Source: Roseateles sp. (GTDB lineage: Bacteria; Pseudomonadota; Gammaproteobacteria; Burkholderiales; Burkholderiaceae_C). From it: a stretch of DNA of 64,000 nt. The DNA lies in the NCBI GenBank assembly GCA_016790285.1, contig JAEUPJ010000055.1, positions 1 to 64,000 on the forward strand. The letters run 5' to 3'. The number at the start of each line of letters is the position of its first letter. Position 1 is the first letter of the stretch. The notes under the pieces are model-generated. The model did no database searches. It worked only from the letters and a program-made list of their open reading frames with translations, and was not told the DNA's origin. The position numbers and the translations under genes are program-made. Shown here piece after piece: positions 1-7,845 of this stretch.

Positions 1-88
1 TGGTCTTGCCCTGGATGATCTCCAGCACCAACGCCGTCTTGCGCTTTGCCGTCCAGCGCTTGATCTCTTCGTCCATCAACGTACTCAC
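1..88 (-). CDS. IS transposase helper (OrfA-like), N-terminal fragment cut by window edge
   Basis: The minus strand starts with GTG at 88 (in-frame ATG at 76), preceded by an AAAGGAAG Shine-Dalgarno-like stretch, and reads through the window edge. The visible product has 29 residues, including MDEEIKRWTAKRKTALVLEI. This resembles the start of small helix-turn-helix transposase subunits encoded by IS3-like elements (the KRWTAKRK and IQGKT segments are typical). Only the N-terminus is present here, so neither the element's completeness nor its family can be judged. It borders a low-GC patch, which fits insertion in or next to accessory DNA. The family assignment is recall of the motif, not a search result. 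Confidence 0.55.
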   Translation of the reverse strand, partial: MSTLMDEEIKRWTAKRKTALVLEIIQGKT

Positions 89-608
89 GGTGTCTTCCTT
101 TCGACGGTAACACCTGAGCAGGTTTTCACTGGGTCAATACAGGTTCGGGGCTTCGGGGCCGGCCGCTCTGCAGGGATTGCTGACGGTCGCGGACGGCGTC
201 AATACGGCAGCAATGTGCCCAAAGCGGTAGGTCGAAAACGGCCGCGATAGACGCCCCCGCAGCGTTTTCGGTCCCTGGATCATCGCGGCCGAGTTCACGC
301 TGTTGGCCAGCAAACTGTCGGTAAGGCACAGCCAAACTTCGTCCTGCGTCAGCGCGCCCTCTCCATTCCCCCCAGGCTGCGCCAACGAGTACGTTGGCGA
401 CTGCACCGGGCTCTGGCACTTCTTGACCATTCCTTTAGTTGGCCTGCGGGGCGACGTCGAACTCCTTGAAGGCGTCAATTCCCGCCAGGGCGACAAGGTG
501 GTCGCCGCCACGGGCCGCTTGAGCAAGCAATTCGGGCACTCTCGAACTCCCTTTTATGCGGAACGAAGTTCAAGGGGGTGTTTGGAGGCAATGACAGTTG
601 GCCGACGA
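89..608. other. Gene-poor stretch between IS fragment and Gly-rich gene
   Basis: Open frames exist here on both strands (for example 134-526 minus and 303-653 plus), but they overlap one another. None shows a convincing ribosome binding site, a recognisable domain or a consistent composition. The part next to the transposase start may be the leader or terminal region of the IS element. I see no inverted repeat pair that would define an IS end. Confidence 0.4.
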
Positions 609-1526
609 CTATCGTTGAGGCAACGGTTGGATGCTTCCTTCATTACCCCGTAGGGAAGACGGCGTGGTCTCTACAGGCTCTCCCCCTGCGTCGCCTATCG
701 GTCCTGGGGGAGGTGGATCGCTGCATACACAGGATGATGAGCCCGAACCCCTCGGGCCCCCATCGCCACCCACCCCGGGATTCCCGGTTTGCCCTGGGCG
801 CCCTCCTGGCCCGCCTTGAACTGTGACAGAGAGCCCAGCAGATCCCAGCATGGCCACTAGTGGAGCGGATAAGTAGACCTTGCCCCCATTGCCCCCCTGT
901 CCGCCCTGTCCACCTGCTCCTTTGGGCCCACCGGGGCCGCCTTTCGAACCCGAGTCAGGACAAGGGCGGCTGCACGGGAACCCGCCGGCATCCCGCCCGC
1001 GCCTTCCCGTGCCGCCTTTTCCTCCTTGACCACCGGTGCCCCCTTGCCCGCCCATCTCCCCTGCGCAATCCACTGTTAAAGATGCGGACGGTTCAACGCT
1101 AAGGCTGGCTATGTCGAGCAAGAATCTCGGAGCACTGTTGCCGGTAGGGCCAGTAACGCCAATACTTCCCTGCGTCCCGACACCTTGCACAACAGGCGAA
1201 GTGGGCGGAGTTGGCGGTATTGCTGTGGGAGGCAGTACTGACGTGCCGTTTGGCGAAAAACTTCGCACAATGAATATACCTCTAACGATAGCGCGAGAGG
1301 CGAAAACGAGTAGGTCTCGCCGGTCTAACTGATAAGTTCCCGCATCAAACACTAGTGTCTGATTTTCTGGGACCTGTATTACAACTGAGCTGCCCAAGCC
1401 CCCTTGAGTGAACAGCTTTGAAAAGAGCACTTCATCCTGGCAGAAGGCTGGTGTGCTGAGCAAGGTGATCAATGCCGTGGCGACACGCCGCAAAAGGGGC
1501 CGTACAAGATTGGAATGCAGCATCAT
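609..1526 (-). CDS. Secreted collagen-like glycine-rich protein
   Basis: 305 residues. The start at 1526 is chosen because an AGAGGTG site lies 5 bases upstream, the ATG overlaps the stop of the preceding gene (ATGA), and it yields a signal peptide (MMLHSNLVRPLLRRVATALI, then a hydrophobic stretch ending near TPAFC). After a beta-strand-like region (about residues 25-150), two blocks of glycine-rich, GXY-like repeats follow (about 155-215 and 235-290) around a hydrophobic segment, VYLSAPLVAMLG. Four cysteines occur in and near the Gly-rich blocks. The composition suggests an exported structural or adhesive surface protein; no enzymatic motif is seen. It is the last gene of a three-gene operon of exported products with much lower GC than the rest of the window. 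The family is not recognised and the function is unknown. Confidence 0.7.
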   Translation of the reverse strand: MMLHSNLVRPLLRRVATALITLLSTPAFCQDEVLFSKLFTQGGLGSSVVIQVPENQTLVFDAGTYQLDRRDLLVFASRAIVRGIFIVRSFSPNGTSVLPPTAIPPTPPTSPVVQGVGTQGSIGVTGPTGNSAPRFLLDIASLSVEPSASLTVDCAGEMGGQGGTGGQGGKGGTGRRGRDAGGFPCSRPCPDSGSKGGPGGPKGAGGQGGQGGNGGKVYLSAPLVAMLGSAGLSVTVQGGPGGRPGQTGNPGVGGDGGPRGSGSSSCVCSDPPPPGPIGDAGGEPVETTPSSLRGNEGSIQPLPQR

Positions 1527-4471
1527 TGGAACACCTCTGTAGCAATCACCAGCTTGTTGATTTTCGGCGCCGAATTCCACCAGCGCTGAATGGATTCCAC
1601 GTTCAAACGCACTCTCAAATGCATTCTCGCCTCACCTGGAGGGTAGGTCACCATCATCGACCGCCCTTGAGTGGGTGCCACGTCCCCGCGGTCAAGATAC
1701 CAATAGCTCTGTTGCGGAGTTTCGGAGAACTGGGTGCCCTTACGGATCTGACCAATCGTGAATTCATAGGGGACAAAATAGTTCTGAGCCGGCGTGCTCT
1801 TGGGTCTCAAATCAACACTGAAACAGCTGGTCGACTGTTTTGGACGAATGCAGGCGGCTCGGTCTCCTATGTTCACGCTAGCCCGCTTTAGTGAATTGAA
1901 TTCCCCCGGTAAAGGATCAATATCCGGAGCGGAGATATCGTTCGATTGCCTTAGATTGCCTACGCGTTCCACATCAATAGTGAAGATCAAATCTGAGTCT
2001 GCAAACTTTGAGGAGGAGGACGCTTCCAGCACGCCGACCTTCAGCAACCTCGCAGGAAAGCGCGCATCTAGCTTCTTTTTTAGATTGAAGGGAATCTCGA
2101 TACGGCGCCTATATAGTATCGCCAGTCTCTTTGTATCGTTCCGAGCTTCGTATTGCTCACGAATCGTAGCGTTGATCAGACGTAGAAATTCTCGCTTTTC
2201 TGCCGGAGCGAACAGTCCGTCGGAGTATTGCTCGGTGGCCAAATTGACAAGCGATGTTCTTCCTCGACTATCAACAAAATTCTGAAATTGCTCTTGACTC
2301 GCTCGCTTGATTCTTCCAGCAAGTAGGCCAACATACTGGCGCCTTTCCTTGAGCAGAGCCACATACTCGTTGGCCACTGCTTGGCTATCAAGTACTTTTG
2401 TCGGGTCAAACGACTCGCCCAATTCTTGCATCAAGAATGCACGCTGCAAGTGCTCCGGGTTTATCGGCAAAGGAGCTCTGTACTCAACTATGCTGGAGCG
2501 TCGGACAAGGTCTGCGCGATTGGTAAATCGAGCAAGTTCTTCCCGAACGCCGTCAAACGAAATTTTCACCAGCTCGCGGCGCTCCTCTTCATTTGCGATT
2601 GACATCGTTCGTATTGCGACCAATGTTTCCGTAATTCCAGTAAGTTCTAGCTGGCGCTCGTCGGCCGACCTAGAGAGGGCTTCTATCTCCTTGGTGGTCT
2701 CTTTAACCAATTCCAACTGGCCTGCAATCGATTCTGCAATGCTCTTGAGGGATTCATCCTCCTCAATGGCGGGCGGCGTATCAGAAGGCGGAGGGACAAA
2801 GTCCTGATATACCTTATATGCGGCTGCTAGTCCGGTGTAGAGCCCCTTCCCCTTGGCTTCCAAATCTTTGAGCGCTTGGTCCCTTGTTATTCTTCTGGTG
2901 GGTGGCTCATTGGGTTTTGGGTTCTCGACAGGAACCTCGATATACTCCTTTATCGTTACATTGCTTAGCTTGAACGACTCTATGAATAGTTCATACGTGT
3001 CTCGCGATGATTTTAGGTCTTTAGCTGCCGCACTCATCGTGCTAAGCGGGCCTTGGATCGCTTGATAAAACTTATAGCCATTTGATAGCGAGGTCCAAAG
3101 AGACTCGTTTGAAACCTGACCCCCTACTGTAGTGATGACGCCTCCAACGGCCGCGCCAGTCGCCGGATTCCCTGTGTATGCTGTTGCGGCAATCGATGCG
3201 GCAGTAGCGACTGCCGATATTATTTGCGCCCTGTTTTGGGCCCCTTCCTTGAGCTCTTGCGCATGCGCCAGCAGCGTCTGCTCTCTGGACTGATATTCGT
3301 TCTTTAGTGTTTCCAAATATCCCAGCGTCTGAGTGAGCGAGTTGCTTTTCTCTGCCAGCAATTGACTTGTGTTTTGATATTCAAGCGTCACCGTTTGGAG
3401 TTTTTGCTCTTGCTGGGCTATTTGTGCATTTTTAGCATTTTGATCGGGGGGTGTATTCTGGGCCGCCCTTTCCAGGGTTTGAATGTAAAAATCCATCGTC
3501 TTGATGCCAGGGCCATCCGTCAAATACTCATCCAGATCTTGGAGAATCATGCTTAACGGACGATTGCTAAGCCATGCTGCCCCGTTGCCTTGCAAATCGG
3601 TGTCGCGATCCATGGCGCGCAGCATTGAACTCATTTGCATGCCATACTTTGCGGAAATCACGTCTTCCAATAGCGGCTGGTAGCGATTTAGATTCTCCTT
3701 TATGTACGCGTGAAGGCAATTGTCAAAGGGCGCGACGGTCATCGATGCGCGCCATACCGCGATTGAATAAGCTGGCCAATCCGCATTCTTCATCGCCGCA
3801 TGCCACGCATCTTGCCCAGGTGAACCAGATGCGACTGAAATCTTCGTTCGGAAATCAAAAAATGGCGCCAGTGTGAACTTTCTGGATAGGAACTCCGTTG
3901 CAGCCGCATCATCAAGTTGCGTGTCGCCTGCTTCAATTGAAGTGGCTTTAATCTTTAGAAGCGTTGCAACATCACTCAGATCGTCGGTCGGGGAACGCAT
4001 TCGGACGTCAAAGTGTCTCAAGCCGCTTTTTGCCAAATGAACCCGATTAGCAGTGAGACTTACTTGAGCCGTCGGACTCGGAACCAGCGATAGAACTGCG
4101 GACGGCGCAATGTCAATTTGCTCTGCAACAAAGTCGATTTGCGCATCTGCGAAAGCAAGGTTTTCGACAAAGCTAATCTTTCGTGCGTCTACTCGAAAGA
4201 CCGAAATGCTTGGGTCGTAAGCCGAGGCAAACTTAATAAGTGAGCCAAGCATTTCCCGGGAAATTCGCAGCTCATCAGCAACAATTCGCACCTCCCTTCG
4301 ATTTCCAACATTTACCACCGATAGGGAGTACTGTAGAAATGGCCTGTCAGGATCTAGGGTAAGCTGCACTACTTTGTTATACGGCTCACAGTATTCAACG
4401 GCGCTCCTCGCAAATCCACTTGAAGAGCTCAAGATAGCGAGAAGCCCTACGCACATTTGAAGCATTCTCAT
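1523..4471 (-). CDS. Large secreted coiled-coil protein of unknown function
   Basis: 982 residues from ATG 4471, which has GGGAG five bases upstream and gives a clear signal peptide (MRMLQMCVGLLAILSSSSGFA). The open frame continues upstream, but a start there would remove the signal peptide and overlap the Nudix gene. Residues about 30-190 are rich in short alternating beta strands (VADELRI, VDARKISFV, FADAQIDFV, TANRVHL), suggesting a beta-solenoid. Residues about 345-412 are heptad-like (Q/E/L-rich). A hydrophobic Ala/Gly segment with glycine-zipper spacing (around GNPATGAAVGGVITTVGG) lies at about 413-452. More charged helices follow at about 560-660, then a mixed C-terminal domain. The coil, hydrophobic segment, coil order recalls alpha-pore-forming proteins, but that is only topology. 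It lies 43 bp after the Nudix gene and overlaps the Gly-rich gene by ATGA. I do not recognise the family. Confidence 0.75.
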   Translation of the reverse strand: MRMLQMCVGLLAILSSSSGFARSAVEYCEPYNKVVQLTLDPDRPFLQYSLSVVNVGNRREVRIVADELRISREMLGSLIKFASAYDPSISVFRVDARKISFVENLAFADAQIDFVAEQIDIAPSAVLSLVPSPTAQVSLTANRVHLAKSGLRHFDVRMRSPTDDLSDVATLLKIKATSIEAGDTQLDDAAATEFLSRKFTLAPFFDFRTKISVASGSPGQDAWHAAMKNADWPAYSIAVWRASMTVAPFDNCLHAYIKENLNRYQPLLEDVISAKYGMQMSSMLRAMDRDTDLQGNGAAWLSNRPLSMILQDLDEYLTDGPGIKTMDFYIQTLERAAQNTPPDQNAKNAQIAQQEQKLQTVTLEYQNTSQLLAEKSNSLTQTLGYLETLKNEYQSREQTLLAHAQELKEGAQNRAQIISAVATAASIAATAYTGNPATGAAVGGVITTVGGQVSNESLWTSLSNGYKFYQAIQGPLSTMSAAAKDLKSSRDTYELFIESFKLSNVTIKEYIEVPVENPKPNEPPTRRITRDQALKDLEAKGKGLYTGLAAAYKVYQDFVPPPSDTPPAIEEDESLKSIAESIAGQLELVKETTKEIEALSRSADERQLELTGITETLVAIRTMSIANEEERRELVKISFDGVREELARFTNRADLVRRSSIVEYRAPLPINPEHLQRAFLMQELGESFDPTKVLDSQAVANEYVALLKERRQYVGLLAGRIKRASQEQFQNFVDSRGRTSLVNLATEQYSDGLFAPAEKREFLRLINATIREQYEARNDTKRLAILYRRRIEIPFNLKKKLDARFPARLLKVGVLEASSSSKFADSDLIFTIDVERVGNLRQSNDISAPDIDPLPGEFNSLKRASVNIGDRAACIRPKQSTSCFSVDLRPKSTPAQNYFVPYEFTIGQIRKGTQFSETPQQSYWYLDRGDVAPTQGRSMMVTYPPGEARMHLRVRLNVESIQRWWNSAPKINKLVIATEVFQ

Positions 4472-4514
4472 GATTTCTCCCATTGGTCGCCAAGTTAAAT
4501 GACCCACCTCCGCC

Positions 4515-5138
4515 TTATTTTTCTTGGCGAAGAGGTTTGGGGTGTGTTTGATTTTGGGAACTGAGGCATGGGTCTGGAACAGGTTTCCCGGATGTCCAGA
4601 GGAGACCGGCCATGGCGCTTGCCGACTCGTGCCAAAGATGAATTGTGTCAACAGAGCCATCGTAAGTAGGTAATCGAGTGCGCGTGCCGGAATTCGGGGC
4701 AACGCCTCTTACGATGTCAGCGTGACGAACCCAAACCCATCTCTCTCTTTCCACATGAGGACATATTGCACGGTTTCTTGCCTCGATATCTCGTGCGGAT
4801 ATGAATGGCACCTCAAGCGAAAATGAAATGAACCCGTTGCTTGACTGGTGAAATTTGACGAGCCGCCGCCGTTGCAGAATTTCTAGGGAATATGCGCAGT
4901 TCGACTCCTCGTGAAACTCTCGAAGTGCAGTTTGATCAGCTGACTCTCCCGAATCAGCTTTTCCACCAAGATGCCCCCAGCCGTCACGGCCGTGCTGGGG
5001 ATCAAACGCCAGTAAGTAAACCGCCGTACCTGCCGGTGTATCGCAAGCATGGGCCAATATGCCCGCTGGCGGTTTCGCTGAAGCTGTCGCGCACGCCAGT
5101 GACGTTAAGAAGGCCACCCAGCGCAGCAATGCGTCCAT
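4515..5138 (-). CDS. Exported Nudix-box hydrolase
   Basis: 207 residues. The ATG at 5138 has AAGGG eight bases upstream. The N-terminus MDALLRWVAFLTSLACATASA reads as a cleavable signal peptide, so the product is predicted periplasmic or secreted. The Nudix signature (G-x5-E-x7-RE-x2-EE) is intact at about residues 58-79 (GGKADSGESADQTALREF followed by HEESN); the glycine usually found after the EE pair is serine. Nudix enzymes cleave nucleoside diphosphate derivatives; no substrate can be read from this sequence, and most family members are cytoplasmic. It is first in an operon with the coiled-coil and Gly-rich exported proteins, and all three have low GC. Role unknown; possibilities are processing of extracellular nucleotides or effector-like activity. 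Confidence 0.8.
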   Translation of the reverse strand: MDALLRWVAFLTSLACATASAKPPAGILAHACDTPAGTAVYLLAFDPQHGRDGWGHLGGKADSGESADQTALREFHEESNCAYSLEILQRRRLVKFHQSSNGFISFSLEVPFISARDIEARNRAICPHVERERWVWVRHADIVRGVAPNSGTRTRLPTYDGSVDTIHLWHESASAMAGLLWTSGKPVPDPCLSSQNQTHPKPLRQEK

Positions 5139-5562
5139 AACGACACCCTTGAGTTGCTAGTTCGACCGCGCCTCCGCATCGCTTGCAAGGCGAGAGACGT
5201 TGAATATATAAGACCATAGCGTTAGGTCTTAGATGGATGCATCCATAGGAGTGATGAGGTCGGTAGCTACTTCCGGCGTATCACTCCCAGGCGTGCCATC
5301 CACTGTTCGCCGACGAGCAGGTCCCTAGGGTGAAGCTACCGTTCGTGTCCGGTGGCATTCAATGACCTGCATTGCCAGCTGCTTGCATTCAGGCACCGAA
5401 CCGTCAATGACTCAGATCAGCCTATTGCCGAGGCTCGGTGAACTTCGGCTTTGGGCACTTTGCTGACTCTCGGATGCCAACTGCAAATGACAGCAACCAG
5501 CCTGAAACCGCCGTAGGACGTCAGCCGCCAGTGGAGCAACACGTGCCGCATCATCACGCCCC
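5139..5562. other. Intergenic region between the low-GC operon and core DNA, with palindromes
   Basis: 424 bp without a credible gene. It contains a perfect 14-bp palindrome ATGGATGCATCCAT at 5233-5246, followed directly by an 8-bp inverted repeat (GGAGTGAT at 5248-5255 and ATCACTCC at 5280-5287) that could form a hairpin. An AT-rich TATATT on the minus strand (5203-5208) could be the -10 of the promoter for the Nudix operon, but no good -35 was found. Composition changes from low to high GC across this stretch, so one boundary of the accessory patch probably lies here. Confidence 0.45.
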
Positions 5563-5841
5563 ATGAAACCGAATCCCGAGCCCGTGGGCGCAGGCGCCTC
5601 GCCCAAAGATCGCGTGCCAAAGAACCCGCTGAGCCCGAAGAAGCTGTTGATGACGAAGTGGACGGCGGTGCAGCCCCGCAACCGCGAAAAACACTTCGTC
5701 GTCACGCGCGTCGTCGAACCTGAGCCGCCCTCCGTGCGCGTCGAGCAGGTCGAACTGGAGGCCGTGCATTCCAAGCAGGTGTATCTGCTGCATTGGCGCG
5801 AACTGACCGACGCGAGTCTTTGGCGTCAAGGCTGGGTTTGA
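5563..5841 (+). CDS. TIGR02450 family Trp-rich small protein
   Basis: 92 residues. The sequence has the hallmarks of the conserved TIGR02450 family: NPLSPKKLLMTKWTAVQPRN near the N-terminus, EKHFVVTRVVEPE in the centre and a WRELTDASLWRQGW tail with several tryptophans. Family members are small cytoplasmic proteins of unknown function found in many proteobacteria. It stands alone; the next plus-strand gene starts 147 bp downstream. The first 15 residues are Pro/Gly-rich and less conserved, so a later start is possible, but no better ATG follows before the conserved NPLSPKKL segment. Confidence 0.85.
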   Translation: MKPNPEPVGAGASPKDRVPKNPLSPKKLLMTKWTAVQPRNREKHFVVTRVVEPEPPSVRVEQVELEAVHSKQVYLLHWRELTDASLWRQGWV

Positions 5842-5988
5842 GGCAAGGCTTTCTTGGCCTCATAGGGCCGGCTGGCCGCAGGCGGCACCCGCCCACTGGC
5901 GGTACTGCGACAACTCGCCGGGCGCAATGCCGCCCGAGCGGCGGGCGACGCCAGCGGCGAGGCCGCCCCAGGCACTAGCATCGCCGCC

Positions 5989-7158
5989 ATGCTGGACCCT
6001 CACATCAACGCCGACGTCATCATCGTGGGGCTCGGCGCCGTCGGCAGCGCCCTCGTGCTCCATCTCGCCCGCCAGGGCGTCAAGGTCGTTGGCATCGACC
6101 GCTTCGACCCGCCGCACGACCAGGGCTCCAGCCACGGCCGCACGCGGATCACGCGGCTGGCCGTCGGTGAAGGGGAAGCCTTCGTGCCGCTGGTGCAGCG
6201 CTCCCACGCGCTCTGGCGCCGCTTCGAGGCCGAGACGGGCGAGCGGCTGATGCAGACCACGGGGCTGCTGGTCGTCGGGGCACCGGCCGGCGACACGGCC
6301 GCGTACCACGGGCAGGCCGGTTTCTTTGCCCGCACGCGCAGCATCGCGCAGCGCTTCGGCATCGAGCACGAGATGCTCAGCCCCGCCGCGGTGCGCGAGC
6401 GCTTTCCGGCCTTCCTGCCAGGTGACGACGAGCATGCCTACTACGAGCCCGAAGGCGGCGTGCTGTTCCCGGAGACGTGCATCCGCGTGCAATTGATGCT
6501 GGCCGAGCGCGCCGGCGCGCGGCTGCTGCGCCGCTGCCGGATGCAGGGGGTGACGCCCGAGGGCGACGGCGTGGCGGTGCAGACCGACGCTGGCGTGCTG
6601 CGCGCCGGCCGCGCCGTGCTCTGCACCGGCGCCTGGCTGCCGGGCCAGGCGGCCGCCTTGCCGCGCCTGCGCGTGTTGCGCCAGGTGCTGCATTGGGTCG
6701 AGCCCGAGGTCCCGGCGTGGTTCGATGCCGGCGCCTTTCCTGCCTTCCTGTGGCTGCATGGGCCGGACGCGTCCGACGCGTTCTACGGCTTCCCGCGGGT
6801 CGATGGGCAGGCGGGCGTGAAGCTGGCGACGGAACAGTTCACGCAGTTGTCCGATCCCGATCACGTGGACCGGACAGTGGCGCCTGCGGTGGAGCAGGCT
6901 CTCCTTGACGACCACGTCGCCGGCCGCCTGCGAGGGCTGGCGCCGCGCGTGCTGACATCCACCACCTGCCTCTACACGATGGCGGACGACGGCAACTTCG
7001 TCATCGCACCGCACCCGGACACCGAGCGCATCACCCTCGTGAGCGCCTGCTCGGGCCACGGCTTCAAGCACTCAGCGGCGCTGGGCGAGTCCCTCGCCCA
7101 GCACATCACCGGTCAGCCGACGCGCTGCGACCTCGGCAGCTTCATCGCGCCGCGCTGA
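5989..7158 (+). CDS. solA: N-methyl-L-tryptophan oxidase-like FAD enzyme
   Basis: 389 residues, the usual length for the MTOX/monomeric sarcosine oxidase family. These enzymes demethylate secondary amino acids, giving formaldehyde and hydrogen peroxide. The N-terminal Rossmann motif is VIIVGLGAVGSALVLHLARQ, followed by the FAD-binding acidic end of strand 2 (GIDRFDPPHDQGSSHGRTRI). Near the C-terminus, the segment with TCLYTMADDGNFVIAPHP carries the cysteine that covalently binds FAD in the family, and ACSGHGFKHSAALG completes the FAD site. Substrate (N-methyltryptophan or sarcosine) cannot be fixed from sequence alone. It is convergent with the following glycosyltransferase operon (6-bp gap) and is probably monocistronic. 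Confidence 0.88.
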   Translation: MLDPHINADVIIVGLGAVGSALVLHLARQGVKVVGIDRFDPPHDQGSSHGRTRITRLAVGEGEAFVPLVQRSHALWRRFEAETGERLMQTTGLLVVGAPAGDTAAYHGQAGFFARTRSIAQRFGIEHEMLSPAAVRERFPAFLPGDDEHAYYEPEGGVLFPETCIRVQLMLAERAGARLLRRCRMQGVTPEGDGVAVQTDAGVLRAGRAVLCTGAWLPGQAAALPRLRVLRQVLHWVEPEVPAWFDAGAFPAFLWLHGPDASDAFYGFPRVDGQAGVKLATEQFTQLSDPDHVDRTVAPAVEQALLDDHVAGRLRGLAPRVLTSTTCLYTMADDGNFVIAPHPDTERITLVSACSGHGFKHSAALGESLAQHITGQPTRCDLGSFIAPR

Positions 7159-7164
7159 GGGCGG

Positions 7165-7839
7165 TCAATCGCCCCACTTCCCCACATACTTCTTGTAGCT
7201 CTCCAACCACCCATTCGACCCGAACCCACCCTCGCTCTGGTGCGTGATGGCGATCGGCCAGGTGGCCAGGCGCAGGCCGGCGGCGCGGGCGGTGCGGCAG
7301 AAGTCCATGTCGTAGAAGTGGAAGTCAAAGCGCTCGTCGAAGCCCACCTGCCTGGCGCGCAGCGTGTCGCGCTTGGCGATGAGCAGCACGCCGTCGAGCA
7401 GTTCGCATTCGGCCGGCACGGCGCCGAAGGCCGAGATGGTGCCGAAGGGGGACGGGCCGTGGGAGACGACGCCGCTCAGGTTGGCGCGGTCGTCCCACTG
7501 GAACTGCAGCGTTGGGAAGGCCCAGCTCGGCTGCATCGGCGCGCGGCGCTTGTTGCCGGCCACGCCGATGACGTCGAAGCTGTGCACGGCCGCCAGCGCG
7601 TGCTCGAAGAAGAAGTAGTCGTCGAGCCAGACGTCGTCGTGGATGAAGGCCAGCACGGGCGCGGCGTCAGCGGCGGCGATGCGCTCGTTGTAGAGCGCCG
7701 GGAGGCCGCGGCGGTTCTCGAAGAAGACGCGCGGCAGCAGCCGGTTCTCGTGCGACATGCGGCGCAGCGACAGGCCCAGGGCGGACTTGTTCCAGAACTC
7801 CGCTTCGGTGGCGCGCGTGGCGCAGACAAGGTCGATCAC
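7165..7839 (-). CDS. Glycosyltransferase, GT-A/StrF-like
   Basis: 224 residues beginning with GTG at 7839; GAGG lies 9 bases upstream and the gene starts 6 bp after the previous stop. It has the short glycosyltransferase fold of the StrF-like (Glyco_tranf_2_5) type: N-terminal LPALYNERIAAADA, a DDVWLDDYFF acidic motif likely to bind metal and nucleotide-sugar, then ELLDGVLLIAKRDTL and the FHFYDMDFCRTARAAG segment typical of GT2-like active sites. It probably adds a sugar to a glycan or protein in the cytoplasm. It is the last gene of the 12-gene secretion/glycosylation block, so it may extend the glycan begun by the GT41 enzyme encoded at the block's start (inference). Confidence 0.8.
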   Translation of the reverse strand: MIDLVCATRATEAEFWNKSALGLSLRRMSHENRLLPRVFFENRRGLPALYNERIAAADAAPVLAFIHDDVWLDDYFFFEHALAAVHSFDVIGVAGNKRRAPMQPSWAFPTLQFQWDDRANLSGVVSHGPSPFGTISAFGAVPAECELLDGVLLIAKRDTLRARQVGFDERFDFHFYDMDFCRTARAAGLRLATWPIAITHQSEGGFGSNGWLESYKKYVGKWGD

Positions 7840-7845
7840 GGCGGC

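Noticed and set aside
303-653. Plus-strand frame of 116 codons near the IS fragment
   Set aside because: It has no ribosome binding site or domain and overlaps other frames of equal quality and the end of the Gly-rich gene.
5221-5227. GTTAGGT resembling an integron attC core site
   Set aside because: No matching partner core site or attC-like stem at the right distance was found on either strand.
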